From the NCBI RefSeq assembly GCF_026283945.1, contig NZ_JAPDPC010000001.1, forward strand, positions 1,550,001-1,614,000: a stretch of DNA of 64,000 nucleotides. Reading direction: 5' to 3'. Both the position numbers and the translations under genes were made by a program. Numbering within the stretch: position 1 is the stretch's first letter; each line of letters begins with the position of its first letter. The notes beneath the pieces were generated by a model. It worked only from the letters and a program-made list of their open reading frames with translations, made no database searches and had not been told where the DNA came from. The DNA comes from Dyella humicola (GTDB taxonomy: Bacteria > Pseudomonadota > Gammaproteobacteria > Xanthomonadales > Rhodanobacteraceae). Of this stretch, positions 25,917 to 33,290 are shown piece after piece.

Positions 25917-26663
25917 ATGAGTGACAGTTGGATCGTTGGGATCAACCCAGTCGAAGGTGCGTTGAGCAACGACGCTGCGCGTGTGCGCGAACTGTTGGTG
26001 GAGCAGGGGCAGCGCAATGCGCGCGTGCAGGAACTGGCCACACGCGCCAAGGCGCTGAACATTCCCGTACACCACCGGCCGCGCGAGCAGTTGGACAAGA
26101 TCGCCGGTGAGGCACGGCATCAGGGTGTGGTGGCGCTTTACGAGGCGCCACCGATGGGCAATGAGAACGATATTCCCGACTTGCTGGCGCAGGCAGGTCA
26201 GGACGCCCTCGTGCTGGTGCTGGACGGCGTGACCGATCCGCACAATCTTGGCGCCTGCCTGCGTAGTGCGGCGGCGGCGCGCGTGACGGCGGTGATCGTG
26301 CCGAAGGACCGCGCCGTCGGCCTGACGCCGGTCGTACGTCGTGCATCGGCAGGGGGCGCCGACCGCGTGCCCTTGATCGCCGCCACCAATCTCGCCCGGG
26401 CGCTGCGTACCTTGAAGGATGCCGGCGTGTGGATCACCGGCCTCGCCGGCGACACCGATACCACCATCTACGGTATCGACATGAAGGGTCCGTTGGCCCT
26501 GGTGCTGGGCAGCGAAGGTGAAGGCATGCGCAGGCTCACGCGCGAGACCTGCGATTTCGTGGCCAAGATTCCCATGCCTGGTGCGATGGAGAGCCTCAAC
26601 GTCTCCGTCGCGACCGGCGTTGTTCTGTTCGAGGCATTGCGGCAAAGGAGTGAAAAGCGATGA
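25917..26663 (+). CDS. rlmB: 23S rRNA (guanosine-2251-2'-O)-methyltransferase
   Basis: A 248-residue SpoU/TrmH (SPOUT-class) methyltransferase that modifies Gm2251 in the peptidyl-transferase P-loop. The N-terminal L30e-like domain (about 1-80) is followed by the knotted catalytic domain with LDGVTDPHNLGACLRSAAAA, LVLGSEGEGMRRLT and IPMPGAMESLNVSVATG, the three SPOUT motifs. It starts two bases after the rnr stop, in the same order as rnr-rlmB of E. coli. The downstream membrane-protein gene overlaps its stop by four bases. Confidence 0.96.
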   Translation: MSDSWIVGINPVEGALSNDAARVRELLVEQGQRNARVQELATRAKALNIPVHHRPREQLDKIAGEARHQGVVALYEAPPMGNENDIPDLLAQAGQDALVLVLDGVTDPHNLGACLRSAAAARVTAVIVPKDRAVGLTPVVRRASAGGADRVPLIAATNLARALRTLKDAGVWITGLAGDTDTTIYGIDMKGPLALVLGSEGEGMRRLTRETCDFVAKIPMPGAMESLNVSVATGVVLFEALRQRSEKR

Positions 26664-26926
26664 CGTTCTTCTGGCACGACTGGGCTGGCTATATCGGCGT
26701 ATTGCTGGTGCTGTGCGCATTCCTGTTGCTGCAGCTGCGCAAGCTGCATGGCAACGGGATCATCTACCAGCTGATGAACGTGCTGGGCGCCATCGGCGTG
26801 GTGCTTTCGCTGATCTTTGGCGCGGCGTCCATGAATTGGCCGGCCTTCCTGATGCAGGTGGCGTGGATCGTTATTGGCGTCTACGGCATCGTGCATTCCG
26901 CACGCCTGAATCGAGGCATGCGTTGA
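26660..26926 (+). CDS. Small CBU_0592-like membrane protein
   Basis: An 88-residue protein with three hydrophobic helices (YIGVLLVLCAFLLLQL, MNVLGAIGVVLSLIFGA, and FLMQVAWIVIGVYGIVHSAR). It is translationally coupled to rlmB by an ATGA overlap. It looks like the CBU_0592 family of small membrane proteins of unknown function. No enzyme motif is present. Confidence 0.75.
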   Translation: MTFFWHDWAGYIGVLLVLCAFLLLQLRKLHGNGIIYQLMNVLGAIGVVLSLIFGAASMNWPAFLMQVAWIVIGVYGIVHSARLNRGMR

Positions 26927-27014
26927 GTTTGTAGCGGTGAGCGGCCCTAAGGGGTCGTGGGGCATTCAGCTCGCATGTGTAAAATGCAAACCTGGCCTCG
27001 CAATGGGGCCAGGC

Positions 27015-27063
27015 TGTGGGGACGACTCCACAAGCGATTTTTTTTAGCGGGGACGGCCTTGCT
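27015..27063 (+). promoter_or_regulatory. Guanidine-II (mini-ykkC) riboswitch
   Basis: Two short hairpins with ACGR tetraloops, the defining feature of this class, sit just before the Shine-Dalgarno sequence of the SMR exporter gene. P1 pairs TGTGGGG (27015-27021) with CTCCACA (27026-27032) around loop ACGA. P2 pairs AGCGGGG (27046-27052) with CCTTGCT (27057-27063) around loop ACGG. The T-rich linker is 13 nt. Another stem (CCTGGCC/GGCCAGG at about 26991-27013) precedes P1. The family binds guanidinium and switches on guanidine export genes, which matches the gene that follows. Confidence 0.85.
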
Positions 27064-27085
27064 CTTCATCCAGAGGAGTGGCGTT

Positions 27086-27409
27086 ATGCCCTGGATCTAT
27101 CTTGCGCTCGCCGGCCTGTTCGAAGTGGTCTGGGCGATCGGACTCAAATACACCGAGGGTTTTACACGTCTGTGGCCAAGCGTGGCGACGGTAGCGGCCA
27201 TCATCGTCAGTATCGTATTACTCGCGATGGCCGTGAAAACGCTGCCGATCGGGACGGCTTACGCGATCTGGACCGGTATGGGGGCGCTAGGCGCCGTGAT
27301 ACTCGGCATGCTGCTGTTTGGCGACGCGGCGTCACCGCTCCGGCTCGCCTGCGTGGCTCTCGTGCTAGTTGGCATCGTGGGTTTGAAACTCACCAGCGGA
27401 GCACATTGA
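27086..27409 (+). CDS. gdx: SMR-family guanidinium exporter (Gdx/SugE)
   Basis: A 107-residue small multidrug resistance protein with four helices. It starts [20 protein letters not shown], where Glu13 is the essential proton- and substrate-binding carboxylate, followed by [13 protein letters not shown] and [20 protein letters not shown]. The [11 protein letters not shown] pattern is that of the Gdx/SugE subtype, which exports guanidinium, rather than EmrE. AGAGGAG (27072-27078) precedes the ATG. The guanidine-II riboswitch directly upstream independently supports this substrate. It works as a dual-topology dimer in the inner membrane. Confidence 0.92.
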   Translation: MPWIYLALAGLFEVVWAIGLKYTEGFTRLWPSVATVAAIIVSIVLLAMAVKTLPIGTAYAIWTGMGALGAVILGMLLFGDAASPLRLACVALVLVGIVGLKLTSGAH

Positions 27410-27425
27410 TTCGTTGCGCGTAATG

Positions 27426-27462
27426 CATTGGCTGGAGCGCACAGCATGCGCTTCAGCCAATG
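27426..27462. terminator. Long hairpin between convergent gdx and phoU
   Basis: CATTGGCTGGAGCGC (27426-27440) pairs with GCGCTTCAGCCAATG (27448-27462), a 15-bp stem with one G-T pair and a 7-nt loop. It lies 15 bp from the phoU stop and 16 bp from the gdx stop. No T-run follows, but position and stability fit a shared terminator. Confidence 0.6.
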
Positions 27463-27476
27463 GAGCCGAGAGGCGA

Positions 27477-28211
27477 TTAGTCCGACTTGTCGCCAAGCTT
27501 GGTGAATTCCGGGCTGGAGGTGAAGTCGCGCTTCGCGCGCTGAGCTGTCAGCGGCTCACCGTTCACTTGGTACCAGATGTTCTCGGCGATGTTGGTGGCG
27601 TGGTCGCCGATGCGCTCGATGTTCTTGGCCATGAACAACAGGTGCGTGCACGGCGTGATGTTGCGCGGGTCTTCCATCATGTAAGTGAGCAGCTGACGGA
27701 AGTAGCCGGTATAGGCCTCATCCAGTTCGGCATCGTCCTTCCACACCTGATAGGCACGTTCGGCATCGCGGTCGCGATAGGCCATCAGCACGTCGCGTAC
27801 TTCGGCCGCCGCAAGCTCGGCCAGGTAGCCCAGGCCACTGGTGGGCGCGACGGGAGCGACCATTGACAGCGGGATCGAGCGCTTGGCCACATTGGCCGCG
27901 TAATCACCGATCCGCTCGATGTCGGCAGCGATGCGCAGCGCGGCGAACACATTGCGCAGGTCGCCGGCGATGGGCGCGCGCAGTGCAAGCAGGCGCACCA
28001 CGTCATGGCTGATTTCCTGCTCGAGCAGGTCGATGGCGTCATCGTTGCCGACCACGTGCTGGGCGGCGCGTTCGTCGCGGCGCTCGATCACGTCGATGGC
28101 CGATTCCAGCTGGCCTACGGCGAGCTCGCCCATACGCACGATTTCGCCGGTGAGGCGGGTCAGCTCGTCGTCGTAGCTCTTGATGATGTGTTCTTTGCTG
28201 CTGCCGCTCAT
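27477..28211 (-). CDS. phoU: Phosphate-signalling protein PhoU
   Basis: A 244-residue cytoplasmic protein made of two three-helix PhoU repeats, each with an acidic metal-binding signature (EQEISHDVVRLLALRAPIA, LRIAADIERIGDYAANVAKR and KNIERIGDHATNIAENIWYQ). It links the Pst transporter to PhoR so that the Pho regulon is off at high phosphate. The ATG at 28211 (MSGSSKEHIIKSYDDELTRL) has GGGAAAG upstream. The open frame extends 34 codons further, but that stretch is the intergenic CCCTCTCCCC repeat and is not protein. It is the last gene of the pst cluster. Confidence 0.95.
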   Translation of the reverse strand: MSGSSKEHIIKSYDDELTRLTGEIVRMGELAVGQLESAIDVIERRDERAAQHVVGNDDAIDLLEQEISHDVVRLLALRAPIAGDLRNVFAALRIAADIERIGDYAANVAKRSIPLSMVAPVAPTSGLGYLAELAAAEVRDVLMAYRDRDAERAYQVWKDDAELDEAYTGYFRQLLTYMMEDPRNITPCTHLLFMAKNIERIGDHATNIAENIWYQVNGEPLTAQRAKRDFTSSPEFTKLGDKSD

Positions 28212-28255
28212 GGTGCTTTCCCGAGATGCGTTGGATAGGGAAGGGTGTGGCGAGT

Positions 28256-28297
28256 CCCGCCCCTCACCCCGACCCTCTCCCCGGAGGGGAGAGGGAG
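28256..28297. repeat. Short CCCTCACCCC...GAGAGGG repeat between pstB and phoU
   Basis: CGCCCCTCACCCCGACCCTC followed by the self-complementary CTCTCCCCGGAGGGGAGAG. The unit resembles the outermost 40 bp of the 665-bp palindromic elements at 41138 and 63343 (CGCCCCTCATCCCAACCTTC then a CTCC/GGAG hairpin). It may be a solitary end of that family or a common proteobacterial intergenic repeat. Confidence 0.6.
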
Positions 28298-28305
28298 GAT
28301 AGTGC

Positions 28306-29121
28306 TTAGCCAAACCTGCCGGTGATGTAGTCCTCGGTCTGCTTCTTGGTCGGCTTGGTGAAGATCTGCTCGGTGCGGTCGAACTCGATCAGCTCGCCCA
28401 GGTACATGAAGGCGGTGAGATCGGAGCAGCGTGCCGCCTGCTGCATGTTATGGGTGACGATGACGATGGTGTACTCGCTCTTGAGCTCTTCCACCAGCTG
28501 TTCGATGCGGCCGGTGGCGATCGGGTCGAGTGCGGAGGTCGGCTCGTCCAGCAGCAGCACTTCCGGCTTCAGAGCAATGCCGCGCGCGATGCACAGGCGC
28601 TGCTGCTGACCACCGGAGAGACCCAGTGCGTTCTGCTTGAGCTTGTCCTTCACTTCGTCCCACAGCGCTGCGCTGCGCAGGGCCTGTTCAACGCGGATAT
28701 CCATGTCGGCGCGCGACAGCTTTTCGTGATGACGGATGCCGTACGCCACGTTCTCGAAGATCGTCATCGGGAACGGCACCGGCTTCTGGAACACCATGCC
28801 GACCTTGCTGCGCAAGCGGTTCATCGAATAGTTCGAGTCGAGGATGTTCTCGTCATCCAGGACGATTTCGCCCTTGGCCTCGAGCTTGGGATAGATCGCG
28901 TAGATACGGTTGAAGATGCGCAGCAGGGTGGACTTGCCGCAACCCGACGGGCCGATGATGGCGGTGACCTTTTTCTCCGGGATGTCCATGTTGATGCCTT
29001 TCAGCGCATGGAACCCGTTGTAGTAGAAGTGCAGGTCACGCACCTTCAGCTTGGTCGGCGCAATCTGGATGGGCGAAGCCGCAGACTGCGGGTGGATGCC
29101 GGCGGCGGCGGACTCAGTCAT
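28306..29121 (-). CDS. pstB: Phosphate ABC transporter ATPase
   Basis: About 271 residues. Walker A is GPSGCGKST, the Q-loop region is [20 protein letters not shown], the signature is [18 protein letters not shown], Walker B is [12 protein letters not shown] and the switch His is in VTHNMQQA. It powers high-affinity phosphate import through PstC/PstA. The ATG at 29121 overlaps the end of pstA by eight bases; 13 further codons upstream lie inside pstA and are not used. Confidence 0.96.
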   Translation of the reverse strand: MTESAAAGIHPQSAASPIQIAPTKLKVRDLHFYYNGFHALKGINMDIPEKKVTAIIGPSGCGKSTLLRIFNRIYAIYPKLEAKGEIVLDDENILDSNYSMNRLRSKVGMVFQKPVPFPMTIFENVAYGIRHHEKLSRADMDIRVEQALRSAALWDEVKDKLKQNALGLSGGQQQRLCIARGIALKPEVLLLDEPTSALDPIATGRIEQLVEELKSEYTIVIVTHNMQQAARCSDLTAFMYLGELIEFDRTEQIFTKPTKKQTEDYITGRFG

Positions 29122-29986
29122 GGGACACCTTGTTGCGTGAAAGGACCAGACGGGAGGCAAGGCTAAGCAGCAGGACGAACATGGTGATCACGAACGCACC
29201 GGCCCAGGCGATGGCGTGCAGGCCCTCGCCCGGATCGTTCGCATATTGGTAAATCATCTGCGGCAAGCTGGACATCTTGTCCATCGGGTTGAAGGTCAGA
29301 TAGTTGTTGCCGAACGCGGTGAACAGCAGGGGGGCCGTCTCGCCGCTGATGCGGGCCAGCGCCAGCAGCACACCCGTGATGATGCCCGAACGCGCCGCGC
29401 GCATCAGGATCTGCGTGGTGAGCTTCCATTGCGGAATGCCAAGCGACAGTGAAGCCTCGCGCAGCGTGGAGGGCACCAGGCGCAGCATCTCGTCGGTCGT
29501 GCGCACGATCACCGGCAGCGCGATCAAGGCGAGCGCCACGCCGCCGGCCAGGCCGGAGAAGGTGGTGTTGCCGCTGGTAAGCGCCGTGGTGGGCAGCACG
29601 ATGATGGTGTACACGAACAGGCCCAGCACGATGGATGGCGCGGACAGCAGAATGTCGTTGAGGAAGCGGATCGACTCGCCCAGGCGGGTACGGTTGGCGT
29701 ATTCGGCCAGCCAGGCGCCTGCCAGCACGCCGATCGGCGTGGCAATGGCGATGCCGATGAAGTTGATGATCAGGCTGCCGACCATGGCGTTGAGCAGGCC
29801 ACCATCCTCGCCGTAGGCGGTGATCTTGGTGAACAGCTTCAGATTGAGCGCACCGATGCCCTGGCGCAGCGTTTCCCACAGGATCCAGGCCAGGAAGATC
29901 AGGCCGATCAGGGTGGCGAACATGCTCAGTGTCAGCGCCACCGCATTGGTGATGCGACGACGGGTATAGAGGTACGAACTGTTCAT
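29114..29986 (-). CDS. pstA: Phosphate ABC transporter permease PstA
   Basis: A 290-residue inner-membrane permease with about six helices. It begins [20 protein letters not shown]. Binding-protein-dependent transport signatures include [20 protein letters not shown] and, further on, [20 protein letters not shown], the EAA loop contacting PstB. Its start overlaps the pstC stop by one base (TGATG), so the two are coupled. Confidence 0.96.
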   Translation of the reverse strand: MNSSYLYTRRRITNAVALTLSMFATLIGLIFLAWILWETLRQGIGALNLKLFTKITAYGEDGGLLNAMVGSLIINFIGIAIATPIGVLAGAWLAEYANRTRLGESIRFLNDILLSAPSIVLGLFVYTIIVLPTTALTSGNTTFSGLAGGVALALIALPVIVRTTDEMLRLVPSTLREASLSLGIPQWKLTTQILMRAARSGIITGVLLALARISGETAPLLFTAFGNNYLTFNPMDKMSSLPQMIYQYANDPGEGLHAIAWAGAFVITMFVLLLSLASRLVLSRNKVSHD

Positions 29987-31005
29987 CAGCGGCCCTCCTT
30001 ATGGGCCAGCTGCCGCAGCATGAAGCGCGCAATCAGCAGCACGATGAAGGTGACCACGAACAGCAGGAAGGCCAACGCCATCAGCGTGGATTTCTGCAGG
30101 CCGGCGGCCTCGCTGAACTGGTTGGCGATGGTGGAGGCGATCGAGGCGCCCGGATCCAGGATGGACGGCGACAGCTTCATGGCATTGCCCAGCACAAAGG
30201 TCACCGCCATCGTCTCGCCGAGAGCGCGGCCGAGGCCCAGGAAGATGCCGCCGATGACCGCCGAGCGGGTGTAGGGCAGCACGATGTCCCATGAAACTTC
30301 CCAGGTGCTGGAACCCAGCGCATAGGCCGATTCCTTCAAGCGCGTCGGTACGGTCTGGAACACTTCGCGCATCACCGAGGAAATGAACGGGATGATCATC
30401 ACGGCCAGCACCATACCGGCCGTCAGTACACTAGCGCCGAACGGATAGTCGCTGCCGAACAGGCTGCCCACGAAAGGCACATGCTGGGCCACCCACGACA
30501 GCTTGCCGTCGTCGGGCTTGTTGCCCAGGTAGCTGGTCAGCCAGGGCTTGATGTGATCGGCGAAGAAGGGCGCAAAAATAAACAGGCCCCACATGCCGTA
30601 GATGATCGAAGGGATACCGGCCAGCAGCTCGATCGCCGAAGCAACCGGCGTGCGCAGCCACGGCGGCGCCACTTCAGAAAGATAGAGAGCGATGCCGAAG
30701 CTCACCGGCACGGCGATGAGTAGGGCGATCAGTGAGGTGGCGATGGTGCCGTACACGGGCACCAGCGCGCCGAACGTGTCGCTGCTTGGGTCCCAGGCGT
30801 CGCTGACGAGGAAGTGCCAGCCGAACGTGGCGAAGGCGTGACGACCACCCCACAACGTGGCGCCCGCGGCGCCGAGCAGGCAGGCCAGGACCAGCAGGGC
30901 GCAGGCTTTGAGCAACCAGCCGAACAGGCGATCGTGCCGCGCGTCGCGGTGCGAGCGCGCTTCCTGTGCGATAGCCGTGGAGACGGCGCCTACGTTCGCT
31001 TGCAT
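29986..31005 (-). CDS. pstC: Phosphate ABC transporter permease PstC
   Basis: A 339-residue inner-membrane permease. It has an N-terminal cytoplasmic tail, six predicted helices, and the EAA loop KESAYALGSSTWEVSWDIVL. VPVSFGIALYLSEVAP and ELLAGIPSIIYGMWGLF are typical PstC segments. It lies about 190 bp from pstS; two hairpins fill that gap and may lower its expression relative to the binding protein. Confidence 0.96.
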   Translation of the reverse strand: MQANVGAVSTAIAQEARSHRDARHDRLFGWLLKACALLVLACLLGAAGATLWGGRHAFATFGWHFLVSDAWDPSSDTFGALVPVYGTIATSLIALLIAVPVSFGIALYLSEVAPPWLRTPVASAIELLAGIPSIIYGMWGLFIFAPFFADHIKPWLTSYLGNKPDDGKLSWVAQHVPFVGSLFGSDYPFGASVLTAGMVLAVMIIPFISSVMREVFQTVPTRLKESAYALGSSTWEVSWDIVLPYTRSAVIGGIFLGLGRALGETMAVTFVLGNAMKLSPSILDPGASIASTIANQFSEAAGLQKSTLMALAFLLFVVTFIVLLIARFMLRQLAHKEGR

Positions 31006-31103
31006 GTAATGTCGATCCCTCAGGTTTCTCGAGGTCCGGCTGGCACGGGGGCCTGCCCGGTCGGTAAGCGTGCGCCAAAGCCAGGGTGTTTTTCCAGCAG
31101 CAA

Positions 31104-31126
31104 GCCGCCCGACGTTGTCGGGCGGC
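31104..31126 (-). terminator. Hairpin upstream of pstC (second)
   Basis: GCCGCCCGAC (31104-31113) pairs perfectly with GTCGGGCGGC (31117-31126) around a 3-nt loop. On the minus strand it is followed by GGAAAAACACC rather than a T-run. It may be a partial terminator or an mRNA-stabilising hairpin between pstS and pstC. Confidence 0.5.
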
Positions 31127-31159
31127 CCGTTGTGGTGCCATCAAGCCTTGACGTTAGAT

Positions 31160-31189
31160 CGTGCCGGTTGCCGTAGCATGACCGGCACG
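31160..31189 (-). terminator. Hairpin just after pstS (first)
   Basis: CGTGCCGGT (31160-31168) pairs with ACCGGCACG (31181-31189), nine base pairs, starting nine bases after the pstS stop. With the next hairpin it forms a double barrier that could protect pstS mRNA and reduce read-through. Confidence 0.5.
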
Positions 31190-31197
31190 AGCGGATC

Positions 31198-32232
31198 TCA
31201 GTGCTTGTACTCGCTGGCCCAGTAAGCCTCGATCTTCTTGACGAGGGTATCCGGCAGAGCGACATAGTCGAGTGAAGCGGCGTCTTTCTGGCCGTTCTCC
31301 AGCGCCCACTTGAAGAAGTCGAACGCGACCTTGGTGTGCTCGGCGTTCTTCGCCTTCTTGTACATCACCGCCCAGGTGGTTGCGGTGATCGGCCAAGCGT
31401 TTGCACCCGGCGCGTTGGTCATGATCAGGTTGAAGTCCTTGGCGCTGGCCCAGTCGGCGGTGGCGGCGGCGGCGGCAAAGCCTTCGGCGCTGGGAGCGAC
31501 AAACTGGCCGGCGGCATTCTTCAGGTTGATCCAGCTGATCTTGTTCTTGACCGCGTAGGCGTATTCGACGTAGCCGATCGAACCCTTGATCTGCTTGACG
31601 TACTGCGACACGCCTTCATTGCCCTTGCCACCCACGCCGGTCGGCCATTCCACGGCGGTGCCGTACTTGACCTTGCTGGCCCAATCCGGGCTGACCTTGG
31701 ACAGGTAGTTGGTGAAGTTGAAGGTGGTGCCCGAGCCGTCCGAGCGATGCACGACCGTGATCTTGGCGGTCGGCAGGGTCAGGCCGGCGTTCAGCGCGGC
31801 GATGCGGGGGTCGTTCCAGTTGGTGATCTTGCCGAGGAAGATGTCGGCGAGGGTGGCGCCGTCCAGCTTGATCTGGCCTGCTTCGATACCGGCGATGTTG
31901 ACCACCGGCACGATGCCGCCGACCACGACCGGGAACTGGCCCAGGCCGAACTGGGCGAGGTCTTCAGCCTTGACCGGCGCATCGGTAGCGCCGAAATCGA
32001 TGGTGCCTTCCTTGATCTGCGCCACGCCGGCGCCCGATCCCACCGACTGGTAGTTCAGCTTGTTGCCGGTCTTTTCGGCGTAGCCGGCAGACCACTTCGA
32101 GAGCACCGGGTAGACGAAGCTCGAGCCGGCGCCGGTGATGTCGGTGGCCTGGGCGGCCATGCCGAACAGCGAGGCGGCAGCAAAAACGGCGGTCACGCCG
32201 ATGCGAGATAGGGACTTGGTTGAGGTCAACAC
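31198..32232 (-). CDS. pstS: Periplasmic phosphate-binding protein
   Basis: A 344-residue protein with a signal peptide (about residues 1-29, cleaved after FGMAAQA). The mature start is TDITGAGSSFVYPVLSKWSA, the classic PstS phosphate-binding loop. The RSDGSGTTFNFTNYLSKV segment contributes further phosphate ligands. It delivers phosphate to PstC/PstA/PstB. It is first of the pstS-pstC-pstA-pstB-phoU cluster. A Pho-box-like pair lies about 85-100 bp upstream. Confidence 0.97.
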   Translation of the reverse strand: MLTSTKSLSRIGVTAVFAAASLFGMAAQATDITGAGSSFVYPVLSKWSAGYAEKTGNKLNYQSVGSGAGVAQIKEGTIDFGATDAPVKAEDLAQFGLGQFPVVVGGIVPVVNIAGIEAGQIKLDGATLADIFLGKITNWNDPRIAALNAGLTLPTAKITVVHRSDGSGTTFNFTNYLSKVSPDWASKVKYGTAVEWPTGVGGKGNEGVSQYVKQIKGSIGYVEYAYAVKNKISWINLKNAAGQFVAPSAEGFAAAAATADWASAKDFNLIMTNAPGANAWPITATTWAVMYKKAKNAEHTKVAFDFFKWALENGQKDAASLDYVALPDTLVKKIEAYWASEYKH

Positions 32233-32315
32233 GGTGGCTCCTTAGCGAAGGGTTACGGGGATTCCCGCCCGCCCTCAATTTCATGCGCAACGTGTTGCAA
32301 TGAGATGAGCTGAAT

Positions 32316-32333
32316 GTTTCAACAGTATGACAA
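32316..32333 (-). promoter_or_regulatory. Candidate Pho box upstream of pstS
   Basis: On the minus strand TTGTCAT-ACTG-TTGAAAC forms two 7-bp half-sites with the 11-bp period of PhoB boxes (consensus CTGTCAT). The first half matches six of seven bases; the second is weak. TTGAAA could double as a -35 element. Confidence 0.45.
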
Positions 32334-32439
32334 TCCGTCACGGACTGTCATCTTGCGGCCCCGGCACCGCCGTGACGGCGCGGCGCCAGGGCGGCTTCCG
32401 CGCGCTTCCGATCTCGCAAGATCTAGCGATACACGGCAC

Positions 32440-33099
32440 TTACGGTGTATCGACGCCAACGAACTCGCGTTCGATCGTCTCCAGCCGGCGCCAGCGATTG
32501 ATGATGGTGCAGAACAGTTCTGCCGTGCGCTCGGCATCGTAGATGGCCGAATGGGCTTCGCGCGTGTCAAAAGGAATGCCGGCGGCCTGCACGGCCTTGC
32601 TCAATACGGTCTGTCCGAAGGCCAGTCCGCTTAACGTTGCCGTATCAAAGCAGCTGAACGGATGGAACGGGTTGCGTTTGTGCGCACAACGGCGCACGGC
32701 GGCATTGAGGAAGCCCAGGTCGAACGCCGCGTTGTGCCCCACCAGGATCGCGCGCTGGCAATCGGCGTCGCGCATCGCATCGCGGATCGGCTTGAACACG
32801 TGGTCCAACGCCAGGCGCTCGTCGAGCGCGCCGCGCAGCGGATTTTCCGGGTCGATGCCCGTGATCTCCAGTGCGCGGGGATCGATATTGGCACCAGGGA
32901 AGGCATGCACGTGGGCTGACACCGCCGGCAGCGGTTGCAAATAGCCCTCGGGTGTCATGCGCAGGACCACCGCGGCGATTTCCAGTAGCGCATCGCGCTC
33001 TGCATCGAAGCCACCGGTCTCCACGTCCACGATCACCGGCAGGAAGCCGCGGAATCGCTCGGCCATGCGGCCGGCCATGCTGTTGCTGAGTATCTCCAT
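32440..33099 (-). CDS. rnt: Ribonuclease T
   Basis: A 219-residue DEDDh 3'-5' exoribonuclease that trims the CCA end of tRNA and other stable RNAs. The Exo motifs are [11 protein letters not shown] (Exo I), [16 protein letters not shown] (Exo II) and [17 protein letters not shown] (Exo III with the catalytic His). Residues 1-20 are a little longer than in E. coli. It is a single gene lying between the pst cluster and the porin. Confidence 0.94.
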   Translation of the reverse strand: MEILSNSMAGRMAERFRGFLPVIVDVETGGFDAERDALLEIAAVVLRMTPEGYLQPLPAVSAHVHAFPGANIDPRALEITGIDPENPLRGALDERLALDHVFKPIRDAMRDADCQRAILVGHNAAFDLGFLNAAVRRCAHKRNPFHPFSCFDTATLSGLAFGQTVLSKAVQAAGIPFDTREAHSAIYDAERTAELFCTIINRWRRLETIEREFVGVDTP

Positions 33100-33164
33100 C
33101 CAGCAAGCATATCAGCCGGCGCCGGGGCGCCGACTTAGCCGTCGCTAAGACGAGTGTCTTCGTT

Positions 33165-33182
33165 TTGTCACATGACGTGCAT
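33165..33182 (+). promoter_or_regulatory. Candidate Pho box upstream of the porin
   Basis: TTGTCAC-ATGA-CGTGCAT has the 11-bp period of PhoB half-sites. The first half matches CTGTCAT at five of seven positions and the second at four. The proximity to the pst genes makes Pho control plausible, but the sequence alone is weak. Confidence 0.3.
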
Positions 33183-33290
33183 GTAACGGTAAAGCGACGA
33201 CCTCATCCTCCCTAACCGAACCTTAACTGACCGGCCATGTGATCGAGGGGGGCGGTCGAGGTGATTCTTACCAACATGCGGAGACATTCC

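Noticed and set aside
28212-28313. A 34-codon N-terminal extension of PhoU
   Set aside because: The extension (HYPPSPLRGEGRGEGRD) is translated intergenic repeat. The family start and a ribosome site are at 28211.
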